Of a stretch of 64,000 bases of DNA, positions 48,453-57,713 are shown one piece after another. The translations under genes and the position numbers were made by a program. The stretch covers positions 91,125-155,124 of the forward strand of contig PBTY01000066.1 in the NCBI GenBank assembly GCA_002729235.1, given 5' to 3'. Each line of letters opens with the position of its first letter. Positions within the stretch are counted from its first letter, which is position 1. The DNA is from Rickettsiales bacterium. GTDB lineage: Bacteria; Bacteroidota; Bacteroidia; Cytophagales; Cyclobacteriaceae. A model generated the notes under the pieces. That model was not told where the DNA came from and did no database searches. It saw nothing but the letters and a program-made list of their open reading frames with translations.

Positions 48453-48577
48453 TAGAAAATTCCAAAAGTGGTGAGTTGAAAAATACCATATTTAGGGTAT
48501 TGAAGTACAGATGTTGATGGTCTAACTTAGTACCATAATTCACAGAATACTTCTGTATCTGTTCACCGCTGGTTAAG

Positions 48578-48608
48578 AGCCTCCCACCTAGAAAGGGAGG
48601 CTTTTTTT
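48578..48608 (+). terminator. Rho-independent terminator
   Basis: An 8-bp perfect stem (AGCCTCCC with GGGAGGCT, 48578-48585 and 48595-48602) with a 9-base loop runs into seven T. It closes the S74/T9SS unit and overlaps the end of the convergent gene at 48607. Confidence 0.9.
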
Positions 48609-49263
48609 ATTTGATTGCATCCAGAATATCCTTTGCTAAATACTCCTCTTTTGGGAGGCTGTACCACGTTCTCGACTTTGGAAACTTCATTCCGGCATAC
48701 TCCACCTCGTCTTCTAACAGAATCAATTCGCCACCTTCTTTGTAGTTGAAATAGAATTGATATGCAATCAAAGCGTAAGTGTTTTGATCAAAAAAGAAGG
48801 ACCAGTTCTCACGCTCATAGTTCACATCGAGAGCATATACTTGACGTCCCTGCCAGTCTTCTATTATCTTAACTTCTTTCTGAAGAGGCGTGCCATTATC
48901 TTTTAGTTTCATTGGAAGGCCCCAGAGATAGAGATAATAGTTTCTGATTGTATTAACTCGCTCACAGTCTGCATCACTAGAGATGATAAAGCAGGAGTCA
49001 AGCAGCATGCCATGACTCACATCACCTCGCTCAAAAAGAAATTTTCCAATAGAGTTGTTGATGGTGAATTGAGTAGAACGATTTTCCGTTTCTCGATACT
49101 CTGTTAAAAACAACTTGCCATGAAACGATGGCCATGAGTTATTAGGGTCGTGATAGGAGATTGCTCTATCCAGTATGTCTATTGCTGAAGGACTTTGAGC
49201 AGTTCCTACGTTTAAAAGAAGGAGGGTAAGTAATACAAAACTATATCTCATAATTTTTTTCAT
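48607..49263 (-). CDS. Secreted hypothetical protein, DUF6503-like
   Basis: The protein has 218 residues with a signal peptide (LLNVGTAQ). The opening AISYHDPNNSWPSFHGKL and the stretch NYYLYLWGLPMKLKDNGTP are typical of the DUF6503 family, which looks like a lipocalin/LolA-type beta-barrel. Function unknown. It is divergent from the TetR-like gene 43 bp away, so they share a promoter region. Confidence 0.7.
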   Translation of the reverse strand: MKKIMRYSFVLLTLLLLNVGTAQSPSAIDILDRAISYHDPNNSWPSFHGKLFLTEYRETENRSTQFTINNSIGKFLFERGDVSHGMLLDSCFIISSDADCERVNTIRNYYLYLWGLPMKLKDNGTPLQKEVKIIEDWQGRQVYALDVNYERENWSFFFDQNTYALIAYQFYFNYKEGGELILLEDEVEYAGMKFPKSRTWYSLPKEEYLAKDILDAIK

Positions 49264-49306
49264 TTACTGGTCAAACTTTTCTGCAACTCAAAGGGTTACG
49301 AGCAGT

Positions 49307-49966
49307 ATGGAAAAAGCAACTTCGAACAAACGTAAGAAAAGCGTAACTGCCGAGCAATTTAAGCAAGCATATATAGAGGAAGTATTAACTACAGGCCAAA
49401 ATCCTCCATCTGTCTTTGCATTTGCAAAAGGACTAAAAAGTAGTGAGAAAGAATTTTACAACTATTTCAACTCTTTTAGGTCGTTGGAGCGAAGCATCTG
49501 GGCCGATTGGTTGCAAGAAACAGTAAAAGCTATTGAGAATGATGAGGCTTACACTGATTATTCAGTGCGCGAAAAGTTGTTAGCTTTTTACTACACCTGG
49601 TTGGAGACGCTGAAAGAGCACAGAAGCTTTGTGTTGAAACGTTTCGAAGAAACACCTAAGACAGAAAGCTCTCCATTTTTCCTTGATTCTTTAAAACAGG
49701 TATTTGAAGAATTTCTTCATGATTTGATACTCGAAGGAAAAGATACGTCCGAAATCATGGAGCGACCTTTCTCAAACCAATACAGCAAGGCGTTTTGGTT
49801 GCATTTCCTGTTTATTTCTCGGTTTTGGGCAAACGATGATAGTACGGACTTTGAAAAGACCGATGCAGCCATAGAGAAATCAGTAAATCTTGCATTTGAC
49901 CTGGTAGGAAAGGGGCCTTTAGACTCCATGATCGATTTTGCAAAGTTTATGTTTCAGCAGCGATAG
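49307..49966 (+). CDS. TetR-like transcriptional regulator
   Basis: The protein has 219 residues. The N-terminal 70 residues resemble a TetR helix-turn-helix (PSVFAFAKGLKSSEKEFYNYF), and the remainder is a helical ligand-binding-type domain (RFWANDDSTDFEKTDAAIEK). The type is common in Bacteroidota directly before an AarF/ABC1 kinase gene, as here (72-bp gap), so it probably regulates or works with that gene. The DNA-binding half is divergent from the classical TetR consensus, so the family call is moderately sure. Confidence 0.7.
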   Translation: MEKATSNKRKKSVTAEQFKQAYIEEVLTTGQNPPSVFAFAKGLKSSEKEFYNYFNSFRSLERSIWADWLQETVKAIENDEAYTDYSVREKLLAFYYTWLETLKEHRSFVLKRFEETPKTESSPFFLDSLKQVFEEFLHDLILEGKDTSEIMERPFSNQYSKAFWLHFLFISRFWANDDSTDFEKTDAAIEKSVNLAFDLVGKGPLDSMIDFAKFMFQQR

Positions 49967-50038
49967 TTATATCTATTTGAAAACCATCGATTAATAAATT
50001 TTTGGTCTATAAGTAAGTCAGAGTCAGAATATCAATAT

Positions 50039-51346
50039 ATGAAAGAGCAAGGAAAAATTCCTGTGGGTAAAGTGTCCAGGGCGGCAAGGTTTGTAAAAAC
50101 AGGTGCTAAAGTAGGAGGTAACTATATTAAGCACTATGGGAGAAAGTTGAAAGACCCAAAAGCTGGAAGAGATCAACTTGACAAGGAGAATGCCGAAGAT
50201 ATTTATGATTCACTGAGCGAATTAAAAGGAAGTGCTTTGAAGGTAGCTCAAATGCTGGCAATGGATAAGAATCTTCTTCCCACTGCTTATCAGGATAAGT
50301 TTGCCATGAGCCAATATAGTGCTCCACCACTTTCGTACCCACTGGTGGTTAAAACATTCCAAAAATACTTTGGAGAATCTCCCACTAGCATCTTCGAATC
50401 TTTTACAAAAAACGCAGTAAATGCGGCCTCTATTGGTCAGGTGCATAGGGCGGAAAAGGATGGAAAAATGCTGGCCGTAAAGGTCCAGTATCCCGGGGTA
50501 GCTGAGAGTGTAAAATCAGACTTAAAGCTAGTGAAGCCATTTGCTCTTAGATTGTTTGGGTTAAACGAAAAAGAGCTGGATCAATACATGGAAGAGGTAG
50601 AAGGTAAGCTGCTGGAGGAGACAGATTATAAGTTGGAGGTGTTCAGGTCAAAACGCATTAGTCAGGCCTGTAGGGATATCGATAATTTGCACTTTCCTGA
50701 GTATTATGAGGAGCTGTCCGCTGCCCGTGTGATCACGATGGATTGGATAGATGGTAAACACATCAAAGAGTTTTTGGACACCAATCCAACACAGGAAATC
50801 AAGGATCAAATTGGTCAGGCAATGTGGGACTTTTATCATCATCAAATTCATAACCTCAAAGAGGTCCATGCGGATCCTCATCCTGGTAATTTTTTAATGC
50901 GTGAAAATGGCACGCTTGGTATCATAGATTTTGGCTGTGTAAAGGAAATTCCTGAAGATTTTTATGAGGCTTATTTCCGATTGATGAGTAAAGATCTCAT
51001 AGCTGATGACGAGGCACTGATTCCGGTCTTATATCATTTGAATTTCATTTATGAAGACGATTCTGAGCAAGAGAAGAAATTGTACATTTCCATTTTTAAG
51101 GAGATGACAATGTTGCTAGGAGAACCCTTCCATAGTGATACATTTGATTTCGCTGATGACAAGTATTTCAAGAAGATCTACGATTTAAGCGAGCGTCTTG
51201 GAAACATGAAGGAACTCAGAAATTCAAAACACCCAAGAGGGTCCCGTCATGGCTTGTATATCAACAGAACATATTTCGGTTTGTACCAGCTGTTGAATAT
51301 GCTGGATGCTAAGGTAGCTACTACAAAGCCAGATTGGTTGGGGTAA
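50039..51346 (+). CDS. AarF/ABC1/UbiB-family atypical kinase
   Basis: The protein has 435 residues. It shows the family motifs: KGSALKVAQMLA (KxGQ-like helix), NAASIGQVHRA in place of the P-loop, invariant Lys in LAVKVQYPG, the catalytic loop HADPHPGNF and the metal motif IDFGCVKE. Family members act as ATPases or kinases linked to isoprenoid quinone or lipid pathways. No membrane helix is visible. It is likely co-transcribed with the TetR-like gene. Substrate not known. Confidence 0.9.
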   Translation: MKEQGKIPVGKVSRAARFVKTGAKVGGNYIKHYGRKLKDPKAGRDQLDKENAEDIYDSLSELKGSALKVAQMLAMDKNLLPTAYQDKFAMSQYSAPPLSYPLVVKTFQKYFGESPTSIFESFTKNAVNAASIGQVHRAEKDGKMLAVKVQYPGVAESVKSDLKLVKPFALRLFGLNEKELDQYMEEVEGKLLEETDYKLEVFRSKRISQACRDIDNLHFPEYYEELSAARVITMDWIDGKHIKEFLDTNPTQEIKDQIGQAMWDFYHHQIHNLKEVHADPHPGNFLMRENGTLGIIDFGCVKEIPEDFYEAYFRLMSKDLIADDEALIPVLYHLNFIYEDDSEQEKKLYISIFKEMTMLLGEPFHSDTFDFADDKYFKKIYDLSERLGNMKELRNSKHPRGSRHGLYINRTYFGLYQLLNMLDAKVATTKPDWLG

Positions 51347-51913
51347 TGAAGCGGATTCGTTTTATTGCTTAGTCAGTGATCTGCGCCTCATGGAGTATGT
51401 GTGGGTGTATGTGATTTGTCCTATTTTAATGTAGTAATCATTGTTGCTTATTTACTGACGTTGAATGCAATTTGATCTTTGCGCATTGTTATGATGTGCA
51501 CAGTCTTGCTTGGACCTGTTAAAGTATGTTGGTCTTCATTCTGAATGCTTAATGAATCATGAATTTCACATCCAAATTATTTGAGATCAATTGGCCGTAA
51601 GTTCTAATGAATTTACCATAATCCATCTTTATTTCGGTGTGACTTTCACGAGTGGTTATGTCAATAAAAAGAACGCACTTGAGGCTGAGTGTTGGTCTGA
51701 ACACTTGAATTAAAATCCAAATGGATTTGGAAAAATGTTTAGTAATACTTCTGTTGGGAGTGATCAATTTGATACCCTAAAGAGGAGGTAGGATTCGTAG
51801 CTATATAGATACTCAAATTGTTTAAATGGTAGAGGTGATTACTGCTATAAAAGTTTATGGATAAAGAGCGATAAAAGGAGTGTATTAGCCTATTAAAAAA
51901 GAATGATTAACTT
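51347..51913. other. Intergenic region without a convincing gene
   Basis: The 567 bases between the AarF-like and beta-helix genes contain no reading frame with clear coding character. A minus-strand frame at 51549-51767 (72 codons) has a protein-like stretch TTRESHTEIKMDYGKF but no family match, no partner and no continuation. I see no tRNA, no strong hairpin and no mobile element. Confidence 0.6.
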
Positions 51914-53152
51914 ATGGGAATGAAAACTACATTCCCATTTTTTATTTTCGGATTACTGCTTTATTCCTGCTCCACCTATACCATTGAAGAGAAAGGTGCA
52001 GAATGGAAGTCTATAGAGCGTGATTTACAGTCTCAATTGATCACTGCAGGAGATTCTGCGGTAATAGAGCTCCCAGAAGGGCACTTTTTATTTACACGAT
52101 CACTTTCAGTGGATGGTAATAAACATCTGATTATTAGAGGACAAGGTATTGACAAAACAATACTTTCTTTTGAAGGCCAGGAAGAGGGTGCTGAAGGGTT
52201 AAAAATTGCTAATGGCGTTAGCATTCTCATTGAAAATTTCACAATTGAGAATGCTAAGGGTGACAATATTAAGGTGACAGATACTGACGGAATCACCTTT
52301 AGAAACATAAAGTCACAGTGGACGGGAACACCTAAAGAAGAGAATGGTGCTTATGCATTTTACCCGGTACTTTGCAAGAATGTCCTCGTTGAAAATTGCA
52401 TAGCAATTGGTGCTTCGGATGCTGGTATTTATGTAGGGCAGTCAGACAGTGTAATCGTTAGAAATAATGAAGCCTACTACAATGTAGCAGGTATCGAAAG
52501 TGAGAACTCAAGATGGGTGGAAGTTTATAATAATTATGCCCATGACAATACTGGAGGTATCCTGGTTTTTGATATGCCCGGTCTTACACAAACAGGTCAT
52601 ACAACCCGCGTATTCAATAATAAAATGGTAAGTAACAACTTTAGGAATTTTGCACCTGAAGGCAACGTGGTTGCGACGGTCCCTCCTGGTACAGGACTGA
52701 TGTTGTTGGCAACTCGAAACATAGAAATATTTGGTAATGAAATGATCAACAATAGAACGGTTGGAGTAGCAATTGCCAGTTACAAAATAGTGGAGGCAAT
52801 GTCCACATCAGAAGAAACACAACTAAATCAAAACATAGAAATGTCCAAAGTTGATGAGATATATGATCCCTACCCAACTGACATTTTTATTCATAACAAT
52901 TTATATGCTAACAAGCATTGGTTTCCTACCCTGAAAAATGATTTTGGATTGTTGTTCATGTTTAAGTTTCCATTTGCTACTCCGGATATTGTATGGGATG
53001 GCATAAAGAAGGAGGATGCAAAGTTTAGTCTCTGTGTTAAGGAGAGCGCTGTGAAGTTTGCAAGCCTTGATGCTGCCAACGATTTTGAAAACCTTAATCA
53101 GGATATCGCACCTTTTGAATGTGAAGGACATCAAATTGATCCGATTTTATGA
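51914..53152 (+). CDS. Parallel beta-helix lipoprotein
   Basis: The protein has 412 residues with SPII signal (GLLLYSCSTY). Residues about 45-300 form repeated right-handed beta-helix turns (ENCIAIGASDAGIYVGQSD; VRNNEAYYNVAGIE; VEVYNNYAHDNTGGI). Such proteins occur beside SO2930-type dihaem cytochromes. The adjacent gene is exactly that and its start overlaps this stop by 4 bp, so they form one unit. Function unknown; a periplasmic or surface role in oxidation of a carbohydrate-like substrate is possible but only inferred. Confidence 0.85.
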   Translation: MGMKTTFPFFIFGLLLYSCSTYTIEEKGAEWKSIERDLQSQLITAGDSAVIELPEGHFLFTRSLSVDGNKHLIIRGQGIDKTILSFEGQEEGAEGLKIANGVSILIENFTIENAKGDNIKVTDTDGITFRNIKSQWTGTPKEENGAYAFYPVLCKNVLVENCIAIGASDAGIYVGQSDSVIVRNNEAYYNVAGIESENSRWVEVYNNYAHDNTGGILVFDMPGLTQTGHTTRVFNNKMVSNNFRNFAPEGNVVATVPPGTGLMLLATRNIEIFGNEMINNRTVGVAIASYKIVEAMSTSEETQLNQNIEMSKVDEIYDPYPTDIFIHNNLYANKHWFPTLKNDFGLLFMFKFPFATPDIVWDGIKKEDAKFSLCVKESAVKFASLDAANDFENLNQDIAPFECEGHQIDPIL

Positions 53153-54228
53153 GTCTATTAAGAATTGTATTATTTATAGGTGTAGTGATATTGTGGACTA
53201 GTTGTTCCAATAATAAAAAGCCCGTAATAATAGAAGAGGTAAAATTGGTTGGATCGGCTAAATTAGATGTGCCAGAGCAGCTTTCTCAGTGGAAACTTTT
53301 CGAGGCTCCAATCAATAAGTTGGTGCCTGTCGAGGGAGTTGTTCCTTATGATTTACAGACACCGCTATTTACTGATTATGCCCTTAAATCCAGGTTTGTA
53401 AAATTACCTTCAAATGAGTTAGCTAACTACTCGAATGATGAGGTAATGGAATTCCCGAAAGGGACCATTTTGATTAAGAACTTTTATTATAAAAATGACT
53501 TAACTAAGGCAGATAGTGACCGGAGAATTATTGAGACAAGACTCTTGATTCACGAAGAAAAAGGATGGAATGCTTTGACTTATGTTTGGAATGAGGAACA
53601 AACGGAAGCACAGCTTGAAATCGCAGGGAGAAGTCTACCTGTTAGTTGGACTAATGACGAAGGAATTGTCAAGAAGGTTAATTATTCTGTTCCCAATTTG
53701 GTGCAGTGTAAAAGTTGTCATGAAAAGAATGCTAAGATGAGTCCTATAGGTCCAACGGCTCGCCAACTTAATCACTCATTTGGTTATTCTTCGGGGGCAC
53801 AAAATCAATTAATCTATTGGGTTGAAAATGACATGATAGACTCTCTTCCTGACTTAGATCTAATACCACGGCTAGCCAAATGGGATGATCCAACCTCTGG
53901 TACCCTGGATGAAAGGGCACGTGCCTGGTTAGAAATCAATTGTGCGCATTGTCATCGGGCTGAAGGACCAGCTAAAAACACAGGTCTGCATCTGATGGCT
54001 TCAGAGAAAGACTTGTATCGAATAGGGGTGAATAAGCCCCCAATAGCTGCAGGTCGTGGATCTGGAGGAATGAAATATGGAATTGTACCAGGAAAGCCGG
54101 AGGAATCAATTCTATTGCATCGTATCGAGTCTTTGGATCCTGGGGTAATGATGCCAGAGCTGGGACGTAAACTACAACATGAAGAGGGGATTCATTTAAT
54201 TCGTGAGTGGATTGCCAACATGCAATAA
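53149..54228 (+). CDS. SO2930-family dihaem c-type cytochrome
   Basis: The protein has 359 residues with a lipoprotein-type signal (VVILWTSCSN). It carries two haem motifs, CKSCH at 187-191 and CAHCH at 265-269. The N-terminal domain contains FTDYALKSRFVKLP and the FPKGTILIKNFYY pattern typical of the SO2930 family. It is a periplasmic electron carrier, translationally coupled to the beta-helix protein. The redox partner is not visible. Confidence 0.9.
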   Translation: MSLLRIVLFIGVVILWTSCSNNKKPVIIEEVKLVGSAKLDVPEQLSQWKLFEAPINKLVPVEGVVPYDLQTPLFTDYALKSRFVKLPSNELANYSNDEVMEFPKGTILIKNFYYKNDLTKADSDRRIIETRLLIHEEKGWNALTYVWNEEQTEAQLEIAGRSLPVSWTNDEGIVKKVNYSVPNLVQCKSCHEKNAKMSPIGPTARQLNHSFGYSSGAQNQLIYWVENDMIDSLPDLDLIPRLAKWDDPTSGTLDERARAWLEINCAHCHRAEGPAKNTGLHLMASEKDLYRIGVNKPPIAAGRGSGGMKYGIVPGKPEESILLHRIESLDPGVMMPELGRKLQHEEGIHLIREWIANMQ

Positions 54229-54328
54229 TGTACTGCTGAAGACATCTTTTTATTTTTTCGTCGATTTTGTTGATCCTTTCTATAGGTTTCAGTGTTATAC
54301 TCGCCAACAATAACGATTAAATCTGCGC

Positions 54329-54886
54329 ATGGAAGTATTAAAAGCACCCTGGCCTTGGTATGTGGCAGGGCCTCTCATTACCGTGGTGATGGTTCTAATG
54401 CTGTTTTTTGGGAAATCATTTGGGATTTCTTCAACCTTAAGAACAATCTGTAGCATTGGTGGAGCAGGAAAGTTTAGTGACTTTTTTAAGATTGAATGGC
54501 GTAGTGCTGTCTGGAATCTTTTTTTTGTTGCTGGATGTATCATTGGAGGATTTATTGCTGCCAATTATTTATCTCCCGATCAACCCATAAGCTTAAATGT
54601 AAAAACCATTGAGTCACTTCAGGCTTTTGGAATTGCCGATCCTGGTTCTGATTATTTGCCTACGTCCATTTTCAATTGGGAAAATTTACTTTCTGCACAA
54701 GGCATTGTTTTTATAGTATTAGGAGGGATTTTGGTTGGTTTTGGAACCCGATATGCTGATGGGTGCACCTCTGGTCATGCAATCTCAGGATTGAGCAATT
54801 TACAGTTGCCTTCACTTATTGCTGTAGTGGGCTTCTTTATTGGGGGGCTGATTATGACACATCTAATTTTACCTCTCATCTTATGA
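54329..54886 (+). CDS. YeeE/YedE-family sulfur transporter subunit
   Basis: The protein has 185 residues with about four membrane helices. It has the family signature GFGTRYADGCTSGHAISGLS; the Cys in DGCTSGH is the conserved sulfur-binding residue. Members import thiosulfate or related sulfur compounds. The next gene, with a 4-bp overlap, encodes the second half of the pair, as is common when the family is split in two. Confidence 0.88.
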   Translation: MEVLKAPWPWYVAGPLITVVMVLMLFFGKSFGISSTLRTICSIGGAGKFSDFFKIEWRSAVWNLFFVAGCIIGGFIAANYLSPDQPISLNVKTIESLQAFGIADPGSDYLPTSIFNWENLLSAQGIVFIVLGGILVGFGTRYADGCTSGHAISGLSNLQLPSLIAVVGFFIGGLIMTHLILPLIL

Positions 54887-55299
54887 ATAAGATCAAATTT
54901 CTGTTAGCAGGTATATTGTTTGGAATCATCCTTACGAAAGCTGAAGTGGTGTCATGGTATCGAATTTATGAGATGTTTCGATTCGAATCCTTCCATATGT
55001 ACGGTGTGATTGGTTCGGCAGTGGTGTTGGGGATTATTTCCATCCAGATAATCAAACGGTTTAGGCTTAAAGATATTGATGGCAACCTGATAGAGATTGC
55101 ACCTAAGCAAAAGCGCTTTTGGCCACCGTTAATCGGAGGAACCATCTTCGGGTTAGGCTGGGCACTGACAGGAGCTTGTCCTGGTCCTATTTATATCATT
55201 ATTGGTAATGGATTCATGGTTTTTGGAGTGGTTTTGCTATCCGCGATTCTGGGCACATTCCTATATGGATTGGTGATGCATAAGCTTCCACAGAAGTAG
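54883..55299 (+). CDS. YeeE/YedE-family (DUF6691) sulfur transporter subunit
   Basis: The ATG at 54883 overlaps the preceding stop (ATGA) and gives 138 residues; a start at 54763 would add 40 non-membrane residues read through the upstream gene. Four hydrophobic segments are present, with GWALTGACPGPIYIIIGNG carrying the second conserved Cys. It pairs with the upstream subunit to form one pore. Function inferred from family. Confidence 0.88.
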   Translation: MNKIKFLLAGILFGIILTKAEVVSWYRIYEMFRFESFHMYGVIGSAVVLGIISIQIIKRFRLKDIDGNLIEIAPKQKRFWPPLIGGTIFGLGWALTGACPGPIYIIIGNGFMVFGVVLLSAILGTFLYGLVMHKLPQK

Positions 55300-55349
55300 G
55301 CTCATGTCATACTTTTTTGGTTAACTTTCGGTATTAATCCAAAAAAGAT

Positions 55350-56279
55350 ATGACATACACACAAGGCATGCTGAGGGAAGATGCCCTCAAGGGTAAAACA
55401 ATCATCGTTACAGGTGGAGGTACCGGATTGGGAAGGTCCATGGGTACTTATTTTTCTGAACTGGGAGCCAATTTGGTGATTACCAGTAGAAAACTGGATG
55501 TCCTGGAAGAAACCGCCAAAGAGATATCAGATGAGACTGGAAATCCGGTTTTAGCCCTGGCATGTGATGTAAGGGAGTATGACCAGGTTGAGCAGGTCAT
55601 CAAAGACACTAAAGCTAACTTTGGGAAAATTGATGTTTTACTCAATAACGCAGCAGGTAACTTTATTAGCCCCACAGAAAGGTTATCTCATAGAGCTTTT
55701 GATACTGTGGTAGACATTGTACTGAAAGGCTCTTACAATTTCACCCTGGCAGTTGGTAAAGACTGGATCGCTGAGAAACACCCTGGAAATATTTTGTCTA
55801 TTGTCACTACCTATGCCTGGACAGGATCAGGATATGTAGTGCCGTCTGCCTGTGCAAAGTCAGGAGTTTTGGCCATGACACGATCACTGGCAGTGGAATG
55901 GGCCAAATATGGTATTCGTTCCAATGCGATTGCTCCGGGTCCATTCCCTACTAAAGGGGCATGGGATCGATTGTTGCCAGGTGATCTAAAGAAGAAGTTT
56001 GATCCTGCAACAAAGGTGCCCGTTGGGCGAGTAGGAGAGCACCAGGAGTTGGCTAATCTGGCAGCTTATCTGGTTTCTGATTTCTCGGCTTATGTGAATG
56101 GTGAAGTGATTACAATTGATGGTGGTGAATGGCTGAAAGGAGCAGGAGAAATGAACCAGTTGGATCAAATCCCAGAAGAACTGTGGGATGCCATGGAGAT
56201 GTCTCGCAAAGGAGGATCCAAATTGAAAATGATGATGGCTTATTTCAATGGCATGAGAAAATTGAAATTCAGAAAGTAG
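55350..56279 (+). CDS. SDR oxidoreductase, 2,4-dienoyl-CoA reductase-like
   Basis: The protein has 309 residues. NAD(P)-binding motif TGGGTGLG at 21-28, NNAAGN at 99-104. The usual YxxxK is absent; instead Y155 (TTYAWTGSG), S166 and K170 (VVPSACAKSG) are arranged as in mitochondrial-type 2,4-dienoyl-CoA reductases, and the following block (YGIRSNAIAPGPFPTKGA) is also DECR-like. It would reduce 2,4-dienoyl-CoA with NADPH during breakdown of unsaturated fatty acids. It stands alone; a C-terminal 35-residue extension beyond the SDR fold is basic. Confidence 0.88.
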   Translation: MTYTQGMLREDALKGKTIIVTGGGTGLGRSMGTYFSELGANLVITSRKLDVLEETAKEISDETGNPVLALACDVREYDQVEQVIKDTKANFGKIDVLLNNAAGNFISPTERLSHRAFDTVVDIVLKGSYNFTLAVGKDWIAEKHPGNILSIVTTYAWTGSGYVVPSACAKSGVLAMTRSLAVEWAKYGIRSNAIAPGPFPTKGAWDRLLPGDLKKKFDPATKVPVGRVGEHQELANLAAYLVSDFSAYVNGEVITIDGGEWLKGAGEMNQLDQIPEELWDAMEMSRKGGSKLKMMMAYFNGMRKLKFRK

Positions 56280-56332
56280 AGATTTCGATAGTCAGAGTGA
56301 ATAAGTTGGGAATAATTCATTACTTTCTAGGA

Positions 56333-57091
56333 ATGAAATGGACCCTGGGCTTGATGTTACTGTTTATTCTGACGCTTTCATGTGAGGAAAGTGAGCCAGC
56401 TTTAAGTGAGTGCATTCTGGAGACCATACATTTGGATGATCGGAATCGGCTTGAGTTTGTGACCATTTCGGGAGGTAAAATCTATCAGGTAACCCAAAAA
56501 TATGAAACAGATGAGGAGATAGAGACAGTGGCTTCTTATCGATTCAATTCGTTTCCTGACTGGCTAGTGATTTTGGATCAGTTGAATCCGGGCAAATTTC
56601 CCTTCATGCGAGTGAATTATGAAAATGGTCGTCCCTACAAAATTATACGTCATTTCCCGACAGAAGACGTGTTGCTAACGCATGATATCAGCTATTCAAA
56701 CGATTTGATTGAGGTTAATATGTCCAGGGTGGCCAGCACCGGCGACTTTGCCGAATTAGGGCATGGGTTATATCATCTGGACGCATCTGGAAATGTATTT
56801 CATGTAGAAAAATTTAGATGGGATCTGAATCAACAGATTTATAAATACGATGAGCGGTTTTTTCAATACGATCAGGGTATTAGTCCTTAAGAAGGCCTTC
56901 TGATTCCATTCTTTGTGCGAGTAGCTCTGCCTGATGCGGAATTTTTCTCTTCAGGAAATATTGTGGTGGACCAACAAACTGGAGCGCGAAACAACTACAC
57001 TTACAAATACAATAGCACAGGAATGGCACTATCACAGTTTGCAGAGGATGGGAGTAGTATTCGCTTCACTTATCTCAATTGTCAGGAATAA
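56333..57091 (+). pseudogene. Hypothetical lipoprotein interrupted by one in-frame TAA
   Basis: The ATG at 56333 gives an SPII signal (LLFILTLSCEE). Codon 186 is TAA (56888-56890). The same frame then stays open for 66 codons, with PDAEFFSSGNIVV and a YD-like ending (NNYTYKYNSTGMALSQFAED) typical of the C-termini of such Bacteroidota lipoproteins, and stops at 57089-57091. That stop directly abuts the convergent gene at 57092. The downstream half has no start codon of its own that makes sense. One base change would restore a 252-residue protein; alternatively the shortened form is real. Function unknown. Confidence 0.7.
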
Positions 57092-57637
57092 TCAGCGCAA
57101 TTTCTCATCCAGGTATTCTGCAAGTGCAATAGCCACGGAGATGTAGCTCAAGGCTTGTTCTTTACTCACAGCAAAACCTTCTGCATGGGCTACACGATTT
57201 CTCAATTGTCTTAAGTCATCAAAGATCTTCGCTTTCTTGGATTCGATTAATTCTTGATCTATCAACGTGGTTTGCATGAGTTTGTATCTAGTAGGAGTGT
57301 CCAGGTCTATTTGAGGATTCGACTTTAGAATGAGTTTCTCAGATTTGCTCTCGATGGTTTTCCATGCCTCCAGAATAGCCGCACTAGGCGAACTATTGGC
57401 TATGTTCATCAGATTTACTCTCCAGTCAATAGATGTTTGATCAAATTCATCCACGGCTTCTTTATGGATTTTAGCTAATTCACTATCCATTTCTAACTCC
57501 AGCTCACTGATTTTGATTTTTTTAATGAAAGGCGCGAGGTGAATGATTTGCTTTCTCAATAAAAGAAATACGACGAGAATTGTGAAGGGCCAGATAGCAA
57601 TATCAAGCAGTTGTATGATGAATTCCAGATGATTCAT
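57092..57637 (-). CDS. Membrane-anchored hypothetical protein with HEPN-like C-terminus
   Basis: The protein has 181 residues with one N-terminal membrane helix (about 12-28), an acidic helical middle and a C-terminal helical segment with FDDLRQLRNRVAHAEGF. RNRVAH fits the Rx4-6H motif of HEPN-like and DUF4145-type domains, some of which are ribonucleases. The match is short. The stop abuts the convergent broken lipoprotein gene. It is followed upstream by another minus-strand gene at 57714. Confidence 0.55.
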   Translation of the reverse strand: MNHLEFIIQLLDIAIWPFTILVVFLLLRKQIIHLAPFIKKIKISELELEMDSELAKIHKEAVDEFDQTSIDWRVNLMNIANSSPSAAILEAWKTIESKSEKLILKSNPQIDLDTPTRYKLMQTTLIDQELIESKKAKIFDDLRQLRNRVAHAEGFAVSKEQALSYISVAIALAEYLDEKLR

Positions 57638-57713
57638 GAGTTTTGATCAGTTAGCAATGACTAATCTAATCAAACTTCATAAACTAGGTTATTTGTCTTC
57701 TGGTTTTAAGCCA

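Noticed and set aside
51549..51767. 72-codon minus-strand frame between the AarF-like and beta-helix genes
   Set aside because: A short protein-like stretch but no recognisable family, no upstream extension, and the DNA after its stop is closed in that frame; not strong enough to call a gene.
56129..56332. Upstream extension of the lipoprotein frame into the SDR gene
   Set aside because: The extra 68 residues overlap the SDR gene in another frame; the Met at 56333 starts a clear SPII signal peptide.
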